From Chitinophagaceae bacterium (GTDB taxonomy: Bacteria; Bacteroidota; Bacteroidia; Chitinophagales; Chitinophagaceae): 6,370 bases of DNA. Of this stretch, positions 1 through 6,205 are shown piece by piece. Numbering within the stretch: the first letter of the stretch is position 1; the number at the start of each line of letters is the position of its first letter. A program made the position numbers and the translations under genes. The DNA lies in assembly GCA_003534175.1 (NCBI GenBank), contig DPFD01000051.1, positions 4,559 to 10,928 of the forward strand, written 5' to 3'. Under the pieces are notes generated by a model, which saw only the letters and a list, made by a program, of their open reading frames with translations, was not told the origin of the DNA and searched no databases.

Positions 1-604
1 AGATCAGGTGAACGAAGCGGTACAACGCGCCGTTGATACCTTTGGAGGCATTGATATCCTCATCAACAATGCGTCAGCCATTAACCTGTCTACTACCGAA
101 CAACTGCCCGTAAGCCGGTACGATTTAATGCAGGCTGTGAACGTGCGCGGTACTTTTATCGTATCCAGGGCCTGTATTCCTCATTTGAAAAAGAGCACGC
201 GGGCTCATATCTTAACCCTGTCTCCGCCTATTAACCTGAATAAAAGATGGTTTGGTCAGCATACAGCCTATACCGTTAGTAAGTACGGGATGTCAATGAT
301 AGCCCTCGGGTTGTCAGAAGAGTTAAAGCAATATGGCATTGCTTCCAACACCCTGTGGCCACTCACTACTATCGATACAGCTGCTGTACGCAATTTACTG
401 GGGGGTGAGGCACTGGCTAAGATGAGCAGAACCCCTGAAATTATTGCTGATGCGGTACTGGCCATTGTAACCAGGCCACCCGCCGAATGTACCGGCAATC
501 ATTTTATTGATGAAGAGGTGCTAAAGGAGCAGGGAGTCACAGATTTTACCCCATACGCCGTGGTGCCGGGAGCAAATCTGTACAAAGATTTGTTTCTCGA
601 TTAA
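1..604 (+). CDS. SDR family oxidoreductase, HSDL2-like (5' end cut by window edge)
   Basis: The frame is open from the first bases to a TAA at 602-604, giving about 200 visible codons. It belongs to the classical short-chain dehydrogenase/reductase fold and most resembles the SDR domain of hydroxysteroid dehydrogenase-like protein 2. Counting from the GTG codon at position 8, the NNAS motif is at residues 20-23, the catalytic serine lies in LSPP at about residue 72, and the YxxxK catalytic pair is Tyr88 and Lys92 in YTVSK. HSDL2-type signatures are NNASAI, ACIPHLKKS, SPPINLN, ALWP-like TLWPLT and the C-terminal FIDEEVLKEQGV. The N-terminal Rossmann glycine motif (TGxxxGIG), roughly 75-80 residues, lies outside the window, so the GTG at 8 is not the true start. 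The protein ends right after the SDR domain, without the SCP2 sterol-carrier domain of animal HSDL2. The substrate is unknown; a cytoplasmic NAD(P)-dependent alcohol/carbonyl oxidoreductase, perhaps for lipids or terpenoids, is inference. Confidence 0.93.
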   Translation, partial: DQVNEAVQRAVDTFGGIDILINNASAINLSTTEQLPVSRYDLMQAVNVRGTFIVSRACIPHLKKSTRAHILTLSPPINLNKRWFGQHTAYTVSKYGMSMIALGLSEELKQYGIASNTLWPLTTIDTAAVRNLLGGEALAKMSRTPEIIADAVLAIVTRPPAECTGNHFIDEEVLKEQGVTDFTPYAVVPGANLYKDLFLD

Positions 605-609
605 GCATA

Positions 610-634
610 CGATGCCTCCGGTGCGATGGCATCG
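610..634. terminator. Hairpin between convergent genes, possible weak terminator
   Basis: The arms CGATGCC (610-616) and GGCATCG (628-634) are perfectly complementary over 7 bp with an 11-base loop. The hairpin starts 5 bases after the stop of the dehydrogenase and 24 bases beyond the stop of the convergent DoxX-like gene. Its position suits a shared terminator, but there is no T tract on either strand directly after the stem, so intrinsic termination is uncertain. Confidence 0.35.
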
Positions 635-658
635 GTTTACTGAAATATATCAATCAGG

Positions 659-1057
659 TCAGAGATTGGGTGCATCATCCGGGCGGTCGGAATTATATCC
701 AACCAGCAAGGCGGCGATGGTTAAGCCTATGTCTTTTAACATCATCAGCAAAGCCTCCTGCTTTACAAATTCATCTTCTCCACTCACAACCATGGGTACA
801 TGAATGGTGAAAATAAAAATCAATAACATGGCTGCCAGACTATAACAGGCCAGTTTGGTGTATTTATTCAGTAAAATAGCCAACGCAAACAGGATGAAAC
901 CGGTACCGGTTATATATACCCAAATAACACCTCCGGGCACATAATCAGGTACTTTTTTCGCCATGTTGTCGGCATAGAATAAATGAAAAATTCCAAATAA
1001 GCCCATGATAAGCGCAAACACCACACAGGCAAGACGGTGGTTTGACATTTTTCCCAT
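659..1057 (-). CDS. DoxX-like small integral membrane protein
   Basis: This encodes 132 residues with four hydrophobic segments at about residues 9-27, 43-62, 69-91 and 103-121, and a short charged C-terminal tail. The first helix is followed by GIFHLFYADNMAKKVPDYVP and then GGVIWVYITGTGF. The spacing of Gly/His at the end of helix 1, a VPxxxP loop and a WVYxTG start of helix 2 is typical of DoxX-like membrane proteins of Bacteroidota. The molecular role of this family is poorly defined; links to quinol oxidation or redox stress in some relatives cannot be transferred here. The start is ATG at 1055-1057; a second ATG three codons in (1046-1048) is an alternative. The gene is convergent with the upstream dehydrogenase and lies 248 bp downstream of the DPP IV stop on the same strand. 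No good TAnnTTTG box was found just upstream, so its promoter is not assigned. Confidence 0.82.
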   Translation of the reverse strand: MGKMSNHRLACVVFALIMGLFGIFHLFYADNMAKKVPDYVPGGVIWVYITGTGFILFALAILLNKYTKLACYSLAAMLLIFIFTIHVPMVVSGEDEFVKQEALLMMLKDIGLTIAALLVGYNSDRPDDAPNL

Positions 1058-1182
1058 ATGCTTAATGTTTTAATAAATATAAGGGAAAATTTTAATAAAA
1101 GACTACAATCGGGAATTTTTGGCCCACTCAGGGCAAGCAATGTGTGATGGAAATCCTGCAGCCCGAGGTTATAATCACGTAA

Positions 1183-1204
1183 AGGCATAGGGGCAGTAAT
1201 GCCT
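1183..1204 (-). other. Small stem-loop upstream of the DoxX-like gene
   Basis: AGGCAT (1183-1188) and ATGCCT (1199-1204) form a 6-bp stem with a 10-base loop. In the minus-strand direction it follows the larger nested stem-loop at 1215-1266 and is followed by TTACG, a poor U tract. It could be part of the 3' end of the DPP IV transcript or a chance match. Confidence 0.25.
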
Positions 1205-1214
1205 GTGCATGGCG

Positions 1215-1266
1215 GTTTCAGCCAAAACGGCACACGAAACACGTTCCCATTTTCATGTGCTGAAAC
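1215..1266 (-). other. Nested stem-loop in the 3' region of the DPP IV transcript
   Basis: The outer arms GTTTCAGC (1215-1222) and GCTGAAAC (1259-1266) are perfectly complementary. The inner arms ACACGAAA (1232-1239) and TTTCATGT (1251-1258) abut the outer arm on one side and are separated from it by 9 bases on the other. In plus-strand RNA the inner stem has a C-A mismatch. In minus-strand RNA the same position is a G-U wobble, so all 16 pairs form. This asymmetry fits a structured element transcribed on the minus strand, beginning about 40 bases after the DPP IV stop codon. The rest of the 1058-1305 spacer shows no convincing gene. Function is unknown; it could be an RNA 3'-end structure, an mRNA-stabilising element or an imperfect palindromic repeat. 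Confidence 0.45.
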
Positions 1267-1305
1267 GGAAGGTTTGTTTACCCATAAAAAAACAATCGCT
1301 ACATT

Positions 1306-3420
1306 TTACCTCAATAACTCCTTGGGAATTGGTTTTTTGATCAGGTGCTCGTAAATGAAACGGTTTTTCAGATTGTAATGGTGAATGCCCTGTTTGCCGG
1401 TGATGCCATGACGATTGCCACCGTACAGCATCATGTCAAAGGTTTTGTTTTTCATCTGTAAATCGGTAGCCAGCCGGATTGTATGCTGAGGATGTACATT
1501 TTCATCTATCAATCCGTGTACCAGTTGCAGCTTTCCTTTGTACTGATGGGTGTATTGCATTACACTGCTTTTTTTATATCCTTCCGGATTGGTTTTCGGT
1601 GTACCCATGAAGCGTTCTGTATAATGGGTATCGTACAAACTCCAGTCTGTTACACTGCCACCGGCCATGCCATGAGTAAAATAATCTGCACCATACGTTA
1701 ATGCATAAGCGCTCAGGTATCCGCCATAGCTGAAACCGGTAATGGCTATACGTTCAGGGTCGGCCTGACGATTGGCGATGAGCCATTTTACCTGTGTGAT
1801 ATAGTCAGTCATTTCCCAGTAACCCAGATTGTGGTGCAGGTAATCTGTTCCTTCTTTTCCAAAATGGGAGCTGCCGCGGTGTTCCAGAATAACCTGCATC
1901 AATCCTTCTTTGGCAAACCATTGCTGGGTGCCGGATAAGCGCCAGTTGTCCATTACATCATTTCTCGCCGGGCCGCCATAAATTGAAATCAGCACCGGAT
2001 ATTTTTTTCCGGGTTCCATGTTTAACGGCTGAATGATGCGAATAGGCAAGTCGAATTTTCCATCTTCACTTTTTATGCGCAATATTTCCGTTAGGGCAAG
2101 CTGATAATTATCAAAACCGGCCGTACGGCTATGGTGTAAGTCTTTGGCTTTGCCATTTTCACTGAGAATGGCAATCGCATTTGGCGTTTGTGCGTTTCCG
2201 TAAGTGTATGTGATGTGTTTGGCATTGGGAGAAACAGTAATCTGTGTGTGATGGTAATTATCTGAAGTTAGCTGTTTTATTTTTTTGCCATTGAGTGATG
2301 CCCTGAAAATCTGTACGCGTGTTGAATTGACTCTGGTTCGGGCGGTGAATATCACATCCTTTGTGTTGTTCCAAAGAATTTCTTCAACCATCAGCGGTCC
2401 GCTGGTAACAGCATTAAGCCTTTTTCCGGCAGCGTTATGGAGGTATATATGATTGTATCCTTCATTGTTACTGAGTAATAACAGGTTGCCATTGCTCAGA
2501 AACCGGAGGCGGTCTCCTTCGTCGTCTAAATTAATCCAGGTATGGGTGCGTTCTTCATACCAAAGAGATTTACTTCCGTTTGCAGGCTGAACCTCATAAA
2601 TTTTCAATTCATTCTGTGCGCGGTTCATCCATTGAACCAGCAATGTGTTGCCATCCGGTTTCCAGTAGGGCAAGCCAAAATACTGATCATCGGTTTCATT
2701 GAAATCGCACCAGGTAATGTTTCCCCCGCCAGATGCCACAATACCAATCTTAATTTCAGGGTTTGCATCTCCCGGCTTGGGATAACGGAGTTTTTCTACA
2801 TATCCACCGGCACCGCCGTCATCCGTTAAAGTATATTCGGGTACCCGCGTATCGTTGCTTCTGAAGAACGCCAGGTGCTTACTGTCCGGGCTCCACCAGA
2901 AAGCACGATAATTGGAGCGGCGGCCCAGAATTTCTTCCATATACACCCAGGATGCATACCCATTCAGAATCAGTTCCGAACCATCCTGTGTTATCCTGAT
3001 TTCGCGCGATGTTTCAATGTGATAGGTGTATAAATCATTGTTGCGGGTGAAGGCAATGTACTGCCCGTCAGGACTCAAGACTGGGTTCTTTTCCTGTTCA
3101 GGGGTAGATGTAATCCGGCGGTCATTGAGAAAAATGTCATGGTCTTTTATTTTCACAGACTGTTCAGCACGGCCGTCGGGCTTTCCTTTGTATTCCTCCA
3201 TCGTGCCGGTAAGGGCATTTACCAGAAAAGATTTACGATCCTTCATCATCACAAACTCTTTGTCATTCTCAAAACGAAGTACTACCGGTAAAGGTTGTAC
3301 GATATCGTCGAGTTTGTTTTCAAAATACTGAGCATTAGTTAATTGCTTTTTTTGTGCGTGCAGTGATACAGTGATGCAACAAGTTAAAACCCAAAGGCAG
3401 AGCGTTTTCAGTTTAAACAT
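1306..3420 (-). CDS. Dipeptidyl peptidase IV (S9B family prolyl oligopeptidase-type serine peptidase), secreted
   Basis: This 704-residue enzyme releases N-terminal X-Pro (and X-Ala) dipeptides from peptides, most likely in the periplasm or on the cell surface. Residues 1-22 form a Sec signal peptide with cleavage probably after LHA. Residues about 40-440 are the beta-propeller domain, with WSPD and SPDGQYIAF repeats. The paired glutamates that anchor the substrate amino terminus are Glu162-Glu163 in WVYMEEI. Residues about 450-700 are the alpha/beta-hydrolase domain: oxyanion Tyr481 in YGGP, nucleophile Ser564 in GFSYGGY, Asp639 in HGLIDENVH and His671 in GGNRHG form the catalytic set. Tyr596 and Tyr600 in the DWSLYDTHYTERFMG segment correspond to the S1-pocket tyrosines of mammalian DPP4, and Asn641 to its substrate-binding Asn. 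The length is normal for the family. The nucleophile elbow has Phe where GWSYGG is usual. It lies 90 bp downstream of lysS but behind the lysS terminator, so it probably has its own promoter, which I could not place with confidence. Confidence 0.97.
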   Translation of the reverse strand: MFKLKTLCLWVLTCCITVSLHAQKKQLTNAQYFENKLDDIVQPLPVVLRFENDKEFVMMKDRKSFLVNALTGTMEEYKGKPDGRAEQSVKIKDHDIFLNDRRITSTPEQEKNPVLSPDGQYIAFTRNNDLYTYHIETSREIRITQDGSELILNGYASWVYMEEILGRRSNYRAFWWSPDSKHLAFFRSNDTRVPEYTLTDDGGAGGYVEKLRYPKPGDANPEIKIGIVASGGGNITWCDFNETDDQYFGLPYWKPDGNTLLVQWMNRAQNELKIYEVQPANGSKSLWYEERTHTWINLDDEGDRLRFLSNGNLLLLSNNEGYNHIYLHNAAGKRLNAVTSGPLMVEEILWNNTKDVIFTARTRVNSTRVQIFRASLNGKKIKQLTSDNYHHTQITVSPNAKHITYTYGNAQTPNAIAILSENGKAKDLHHSRTAGFDNYQLALTEILRIKSEDGKFDLPIRIIQPLNMEPGKKYPVLISIYGGPARNDVMDNWRLSGTQQWFAKEGLMQVILEHRGSSHFGKEGTDYLHHNLGYWEMTDYITQVKWLIANRQADPERIAITGFSYGGYLSAYALTYGADYFTHGMAGGSVTDWSLYDTHYTERFMGTPKTNPEGYKKSSVMQYTHQYKGKLQLVHGLIDENVHPQHTIRLATDLQMKNKTFDMMLYGGNRHGITGKQGIHHYNLKNRFIYEHLIKKPIPKELLR

Positions 3421-3450
3421 ATCCGAAATATTTTAAGCAATTTATGCATA

Positions 3451-3484
3451 TAAAAAGAAACACTCATCTTTTTAGGGATGAGTG
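3451..3484 (-). terminator. Rho-independent terminator of lysS
   Basis: CACTCATC (3461-3468) and GATGAGTG (3477-3484) form a perfect 8-bp stem with an 8-base loop. Read on the minus strand, the stem is followed directly by TTTCTTTTTA (3460 down to 3451), a proper U tract. It begins 26 bases after the lysS stop and ends 30 bases before the DPP IV start. The T tract lies only on the minus-strand side, so it terminates lysS rather than anything on the plus strand, and it argues against a lysS-DPP IV operon. Confidence 0.88.
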
Positions 3485-3510
3485 GTGTAACATGAGTTTT
3501 AGTTAAAATA

Positions 3511-5031
3511 TCAATCATTCTTTTCCGGGCGCATCATCGGAAAGAACAGTACATCCTGAATGCTTTCCTGTCCGGTAAACAGCATGCACAGCCTGTCTAC
3601 TCCAAATCCGATACCGCTGGTAGGAGGCATGCCGTATTCCAGTGCACGCAGGAAATCATGGTCAATGAACATGGCTTCATCGTCTCCACGTTCCATCAGT
3701 TGAACCTGTTCTTCAAATCGTTCACGCTGTTCGATGGGGTCGTTCAGTTCACTGTAGGCATTGGCAATTTCCTTCCCGTTCACAATCAGTTCAAATCGTT
3801 CTACCAGTCCGGGTTTACTGCGGTGTTTTTTAGTGAGCGGACTCATCTCTACCGGGTAATCAGTGATAAATGTAGGTTGTACATAATGGTGTTCACATTT
3901 CTCCCCGAAGATTTCGTCAATCAGTTTTCCTTTGCCCCATTTCATATCTGCATGTATGCCTAACTGTTTGCATACTTCGCGGATACCGTTTTCATCCATA
4001 GCGCTGATATCGATGCCGGTATGTTCAAGAATGGCATCATACATCGATATTTTTTTAAACGGCGGTTTAAAGCTGATGGATTTGTTGCCTATCGTAACCT
4101 CAGTGTTTCCGCACACCGCGAGGGCTGCCTTTTCCAGGAGTTGTTCTGTGGTGTGCATCATCCATTCGTAATCTTTATACGCCACATAAAATTCGAGAAT
4201 GGTAAATTCAGGATTATGGGTGCGGTCCATCCCTTCATTCCTGAAATTCCGGCTGAACTCGTACACCCATTCAAATCCGCCTACAATCAGTCTTTTAAGA
4301 TACAGTTCATTGGCAATGCGCAGATACATCGGAACATCCAGCGCGTTGTGGTGGGTGATGAACGGACGAGCGGCAGCACCGCCGGGAATGTTTTGCAACA
4401 CCGGAGTATCTACTTCCACAGCACCCTGTGTGTTCAGGTATTCTCGGATGGCATTCACCATTTTAGTGCGTTTAAGAAAAACATCTTTTACACCGGGGTT
4501 TACAATTAAATCTGCATAACGCTGGCGGTATCTGAATTCAGGATCGGTTACTTCATCAAACGTTTCTCCTTCTTTTTCCTTCACAATGGGCAGGGGCCGC
4601 AAAGATTTGCTGAGTAAGGTAAACTCACGTACGTGCACAGAAATCTCTCCGGTTTTTGTGGTAAAAACATAGCCTTTGATGCCAATGATATCGCCTATAT
4701 CAATCAGCTTTTTCCATAATTGCTGATACATTGTTTTATCTTCTCCCGGGCAGATATCATCCTGCTTCAGGTAGAACTGAATCTTCCCCCGGTCATCCTG
4801 CAACACTCCAAAACTGGCTTTGCCCATATCGCGAACACTCATCAGCCTTCCGGCCAGACAAACATCTGCAAACGAATCTTTAAGTTCTTCTGTAAATTTT
4901 GATTTGATATCTGCAGAATGCATATTCACCGGATACAGGGCCGCCGGGTAAGGGTCAATATTCAGGGCTTTAATATCTTCCAGTTTAGCCCTCCTGATTT
5001 GTTCCTGTTCTGATAAATGCGCTGTACTCAT
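3511..5031 (-). CDS. lysS: Lysine--tRNA ligase, class II (LysRS)
   Basis: This cytoplasmic enzyme charges tRNA-Lys with lysine using ATP. The 506-residue product has the usual length for bacterial class II LysRS. The N-terminal OB-fold for anticodon binding spans about residues 55-140 (AGRLMSVRDMGKASFGVLQD). The class II catalytic domain follows: motif 1 around 187-212 with the PGGAAARPF segment at 216-224, motif 2 at about 261-279 (RNFRNEGMDRTHNPEFT), and motif 3 at 473-484 (GIGFGVDRLCML). ELYLKRL and GKEIANAYSELNDP, typical of LysRS lysine and ATP sites, are also present. I chose the ATG at 5029-5031 because the protein there begins MSTAHLSEQEQIRRAK, where family similarity starts. The in-frame extension to 5112 has no family character and crosses the promoter box at 5049-5056. 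The gene is divergent from the DUF4197 lipoprotein gene and ends at a strong terminator. Confidence 0.98.
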   Translation of the reverse strand: MSTAHLSEQEQIRRAKLEDIKALNIDPYPAALYPVNMHSADIKSKFTEELKDSFADVCLAGRLMSVRDMGKASFGVLQDDRGKIQFYLKQDDICPGEDKTMYQQLWKKLIDIGDIIGIKGYVFTTKTGEISVHVREFTLLSKSLRPLPIVKEKEGETFDEVTDPEFRYRQRYADLIVNPGVKDVFLKRTKMVNAIREYLNTQGAVEVDTPVLQNIPGGAAARPFITHHNALDVPMYLRIANELYLKRLIVGGFEWVYEFSRNFRNEGMDRTHNPEFTILEFYVAYKDYEWMMHTTEQLLEKAALAVCGNTEVTIGNKSISFKPPFKKISMYDAILEHTGIDISAMDENGIREVCKQLGIHADMKWGKGKLIDEIFGEKCEHHYVQPTFITDYPVEMSPLTKKHRSKPGLVERFELIVNGKEIANAYSELNDPIEQRERFEEQVQLMERGDDEAMFIDHDFLRALEYGMPPTSGIGFGVDRLCMLFTGQESIQDVLFFPMMRPEKND

Positions 5032-5048
5032 AATACGTAATTGGATGG

Positions 5049-5056
5049 CAAAGGTA
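5049..5056 (-). promoter_or_regulatory. TAnnTTTG -7 promoter box for lysS
   Basis: The minus strand reads TACCTTTG here, a perfect match to the Bacteroidota -7 consensus TAnnTTTG. It ends 17 bases before the lysS ATG, which would leave a leader of about ten bases. No TTTG lies at the usual spacing upstream; the nearest, within TTCTTTGCC, is about 33 bases away, so the -33 element is weak or absent. Confidence 0.6.
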
Positions 5057-5112
5057 ATATTTATAGGGCTTACCGCGGGTTGATTTTGGCAAAGAAGTTG
5101 CAGTATAATCAA

Positions 5113-5120
5113 TAAATTTG
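5113..5120 (+). promoter_or_regulatory. TAnnTTTG -7 promoter box for the DUF4197 gene
   Basis: TAAATTTG is a perfect match to TAnnTTTG. A TTTG at 5085-5088 lies 24 bases upstream, slightly longer than the usual -33 to -7 spacing. The box ends only 6 bases before the chosen ATG at 5127, so transcription from it would start at or next to the start codon and give a leaderless or nearly leaderless mRNA. Confidence 0.5.
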
Positions 5121-5126
5121 TGCATC

Positions 5127-5828
5127 ATGAAAAAATTAAGCGTATTGGTATGTATGGCGGGATTGATGTTCTTTTCTTCCTGCGATGTAATAAAGCAACT
5201 GCCCGGATACAGTGCCGTAACTGAAGAAGAGGCCGGTGATGGAATTAAACAGGCATTATCGCTGGGGTTAGGTAAAGCGGTAACCTCGCTGAACGTAACC
5301 GATGGTTTTTTCAGGAATGAGTTGTACAAGGTGTTGTTGCCGGAAGAGGCACGCCGGATAGAAAACACCATGCGCACGCTGGGGTTGGGCAGTATGGTTG
5401 ATCAGGCCGTATTAGCAATCAACCGGGGCGCGGAAGATGCCGTAGGTTATGCCAAGCCCATTTTTGTGGATGCCATCACCTCCATGACCTTATCGGACGC
5501 TTTGGGCATTGTTCGCGGTGGAGATACCAGTGCAACGAACTATTTCAGAACCAAAACCACTGATAAATTACATCAGGCATTTTATCCGGTCATCAAATCT
5601 TCTCTGGATAAGGTAAGCGCCACGAGGTATTACGATGATTTAATTAACCGGTATAATGATTTCCCGACAACCATTCGTAAAATCAATCCGGATCTCTCGG
5701 CCCATGTAACCAATCGCGCTACCAATGCGTTGTTTGATATGATTGCCCGCGAGGAAAAAAACATCCGGGAGAATCCAATGGCGCGCACCACCGAACTGCT
5801 GAAAAAAGTATTTGGTTCGGCGTTGTAG
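5127..5828 (+). CDS. DUF4197 domain-containing lipoprotein
   Basis: The product is 233 residues. Residues 1-18 form a lipoprotein signal peptide (two lysines, a hydrophobic core, then FFSSC) and Cys19 is the expected lipidated residue. The rest matches the DUF4197 family: an ALSLGLGKAV segment near 43-52, GFFRNE at 60-65, LPEEARRIENTMRTLGLG at about 71-88, AINRGAEDA at 97-105, AKPIFVDAITSMTLSDA at 109-125, then RGGDTSATNYFRTKT at 130-144 and the C-terminal ARTTELLKKVFG at 219-230. The fold is mostly helical and no catalytic function is established for the family. It should sit in the envelope, anchored by lipid; inner or outer membrane placement cannot be decided. I chose the ATG at 5127 over an in-frame TTG at 5118 because the KK-hydrophobic-SSC signal starts there and the TTG lies inside the promoter box. 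It is divergent from lysS, with no evident functional link. Confidence 0.93.
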   Translation: MKKLSVLVCMAGLMFFSSCDVIKQLPGYSAVTEEEAGDGIKQALSLGLGKAVTSLNVTDGFFRNELYKVLLPEEARRIENTMRTLGLGSMVDQAVLAINRGAEDAVGYAKPIFVDAITSMTLSDALGIVRGGDTSATNYFRTKTTDKLHQAFYPVIKSSLDKVSATRYYDDLINRYNDFPTTIRKINPDLSAHVTNRATNALFDMIAREEKNIRENPMARTTELLKKVFGSAL

Positions 5829-6106
5829 TTTTATGAGAATAGATGTAAACGAATGCGTTTATTTGAGTAAGAAGTATGATATACAACCGCTAATTGAAAC
5901 CACGGAAAGATGTTCATCCATCTGTTCAAACAATACGCCTAACCGATCATGAATATGATTATTCGCATTCAAAAATATTTAAGCCTTATGTTCACGCGTT
6001 GTTTTAAGAAACGATGCTGCCATTTTGAATGATAGCGGGTTGTGTGATTACATTGAGTTAAATTAATGTTTCGTATAGTTTTAGGTATATACTAACGGTG
6101 ATGCAT
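5829..6106. other. Spacer without a supported gene; weak inverted repeats
   Basis: No convincing gene is seen in this AT-rich stretch. It holds a small hairpin 17 bases after the DUF4197 stop, TAAACG (5846-5851) with CGTTTA (5856-5861), too weak and without a T run to be a confident terminator. A 9-bp perfect inverted repeat, CATTCAAAA (5966-5974) and TTTTGAATG (6023-6031), encloses 48 bases. A GAATA/TATTC pair occurs at 5951-5964. Chance is a real possibility for each in sequence of this composition. Confidence 0.4.
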
Positions 6107-6178
6107 AGGTTGTTTGTTTTCATTGCCTGTCCGTCATCTATCTTTCGTACGGTTTGATTTTTCATACAGACACATTGC
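6107..6178 (-). repeat. Diverged direct repeat, copy A
   Basis: This 72-base segment matches 6303-6370 in the same orientation. The strongest block is 6158-6178 against 6350-6370, with 19 of 21 bases identical, including TTTTTCATACAGA. CCGTCATC (6131-6138 against 6327-6334) and AGGTT at the left end (6107-6111) also match. Copy A has four more bases than copy B in the middle (6139-6157). On the minus strand the frame matching copy B's open frame starts MCLYEKS but meets TGA at 6134-6136, because of the four-base difference; beyond it the frame-matched peptide resumes as DDGQAMKTNNL. Copy A therefore looks decayed relative to copy B. Confidence 0.7.
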
Positions 6179-6205
6179 TTCTATAAAAGAAATTCATTAC
6201 CCATT

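Noticed and set aside
612..803. 63-codon plus-strand frame after the dehydrogenase
   Set aside because: It is antisense to the DoxX-like gene, begins inside the intergenic hairpin and has no protein-like features.
910..1242. 110-codon minus-strand frame overlapping the DoxX-like gene
   Set aside because: It lies in another frame of the DoxX-like gene for much of its length, resembles no family I know, and its upstream part crosses the spacer stem-loops.
4021..4509. 162-codon plus-strand frame inside lysS
   Set aside because: It is antisense to the conserved catalytic domain of lysS and explained by that gene's codon constraint.
5032..5112. N-terminal extension of LysRS by 27 residues
   Set aside because: The extension has no resemblance to LysRS, crosses a TAnnTTTG promoter box, and the family-like sequence begins at the ATG at 5029-5031.
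5833..5952. 39-codon plus-strand frame starting 4 bases after the DUF4197 stop
   Set aside because: Close spacing suggested a small operon partner, but there is no ribosome-binding or family signal, the length is within chance expectation, and a weak hairpin sits inside its start.
5970..5977. TATTTTTG on the minus strand, a TAnnTTTG match
   Set aside because: There is no gene downstream on that strand and no TTG at -33 spacing. In AT-rich sequence such a match is expected by chance.
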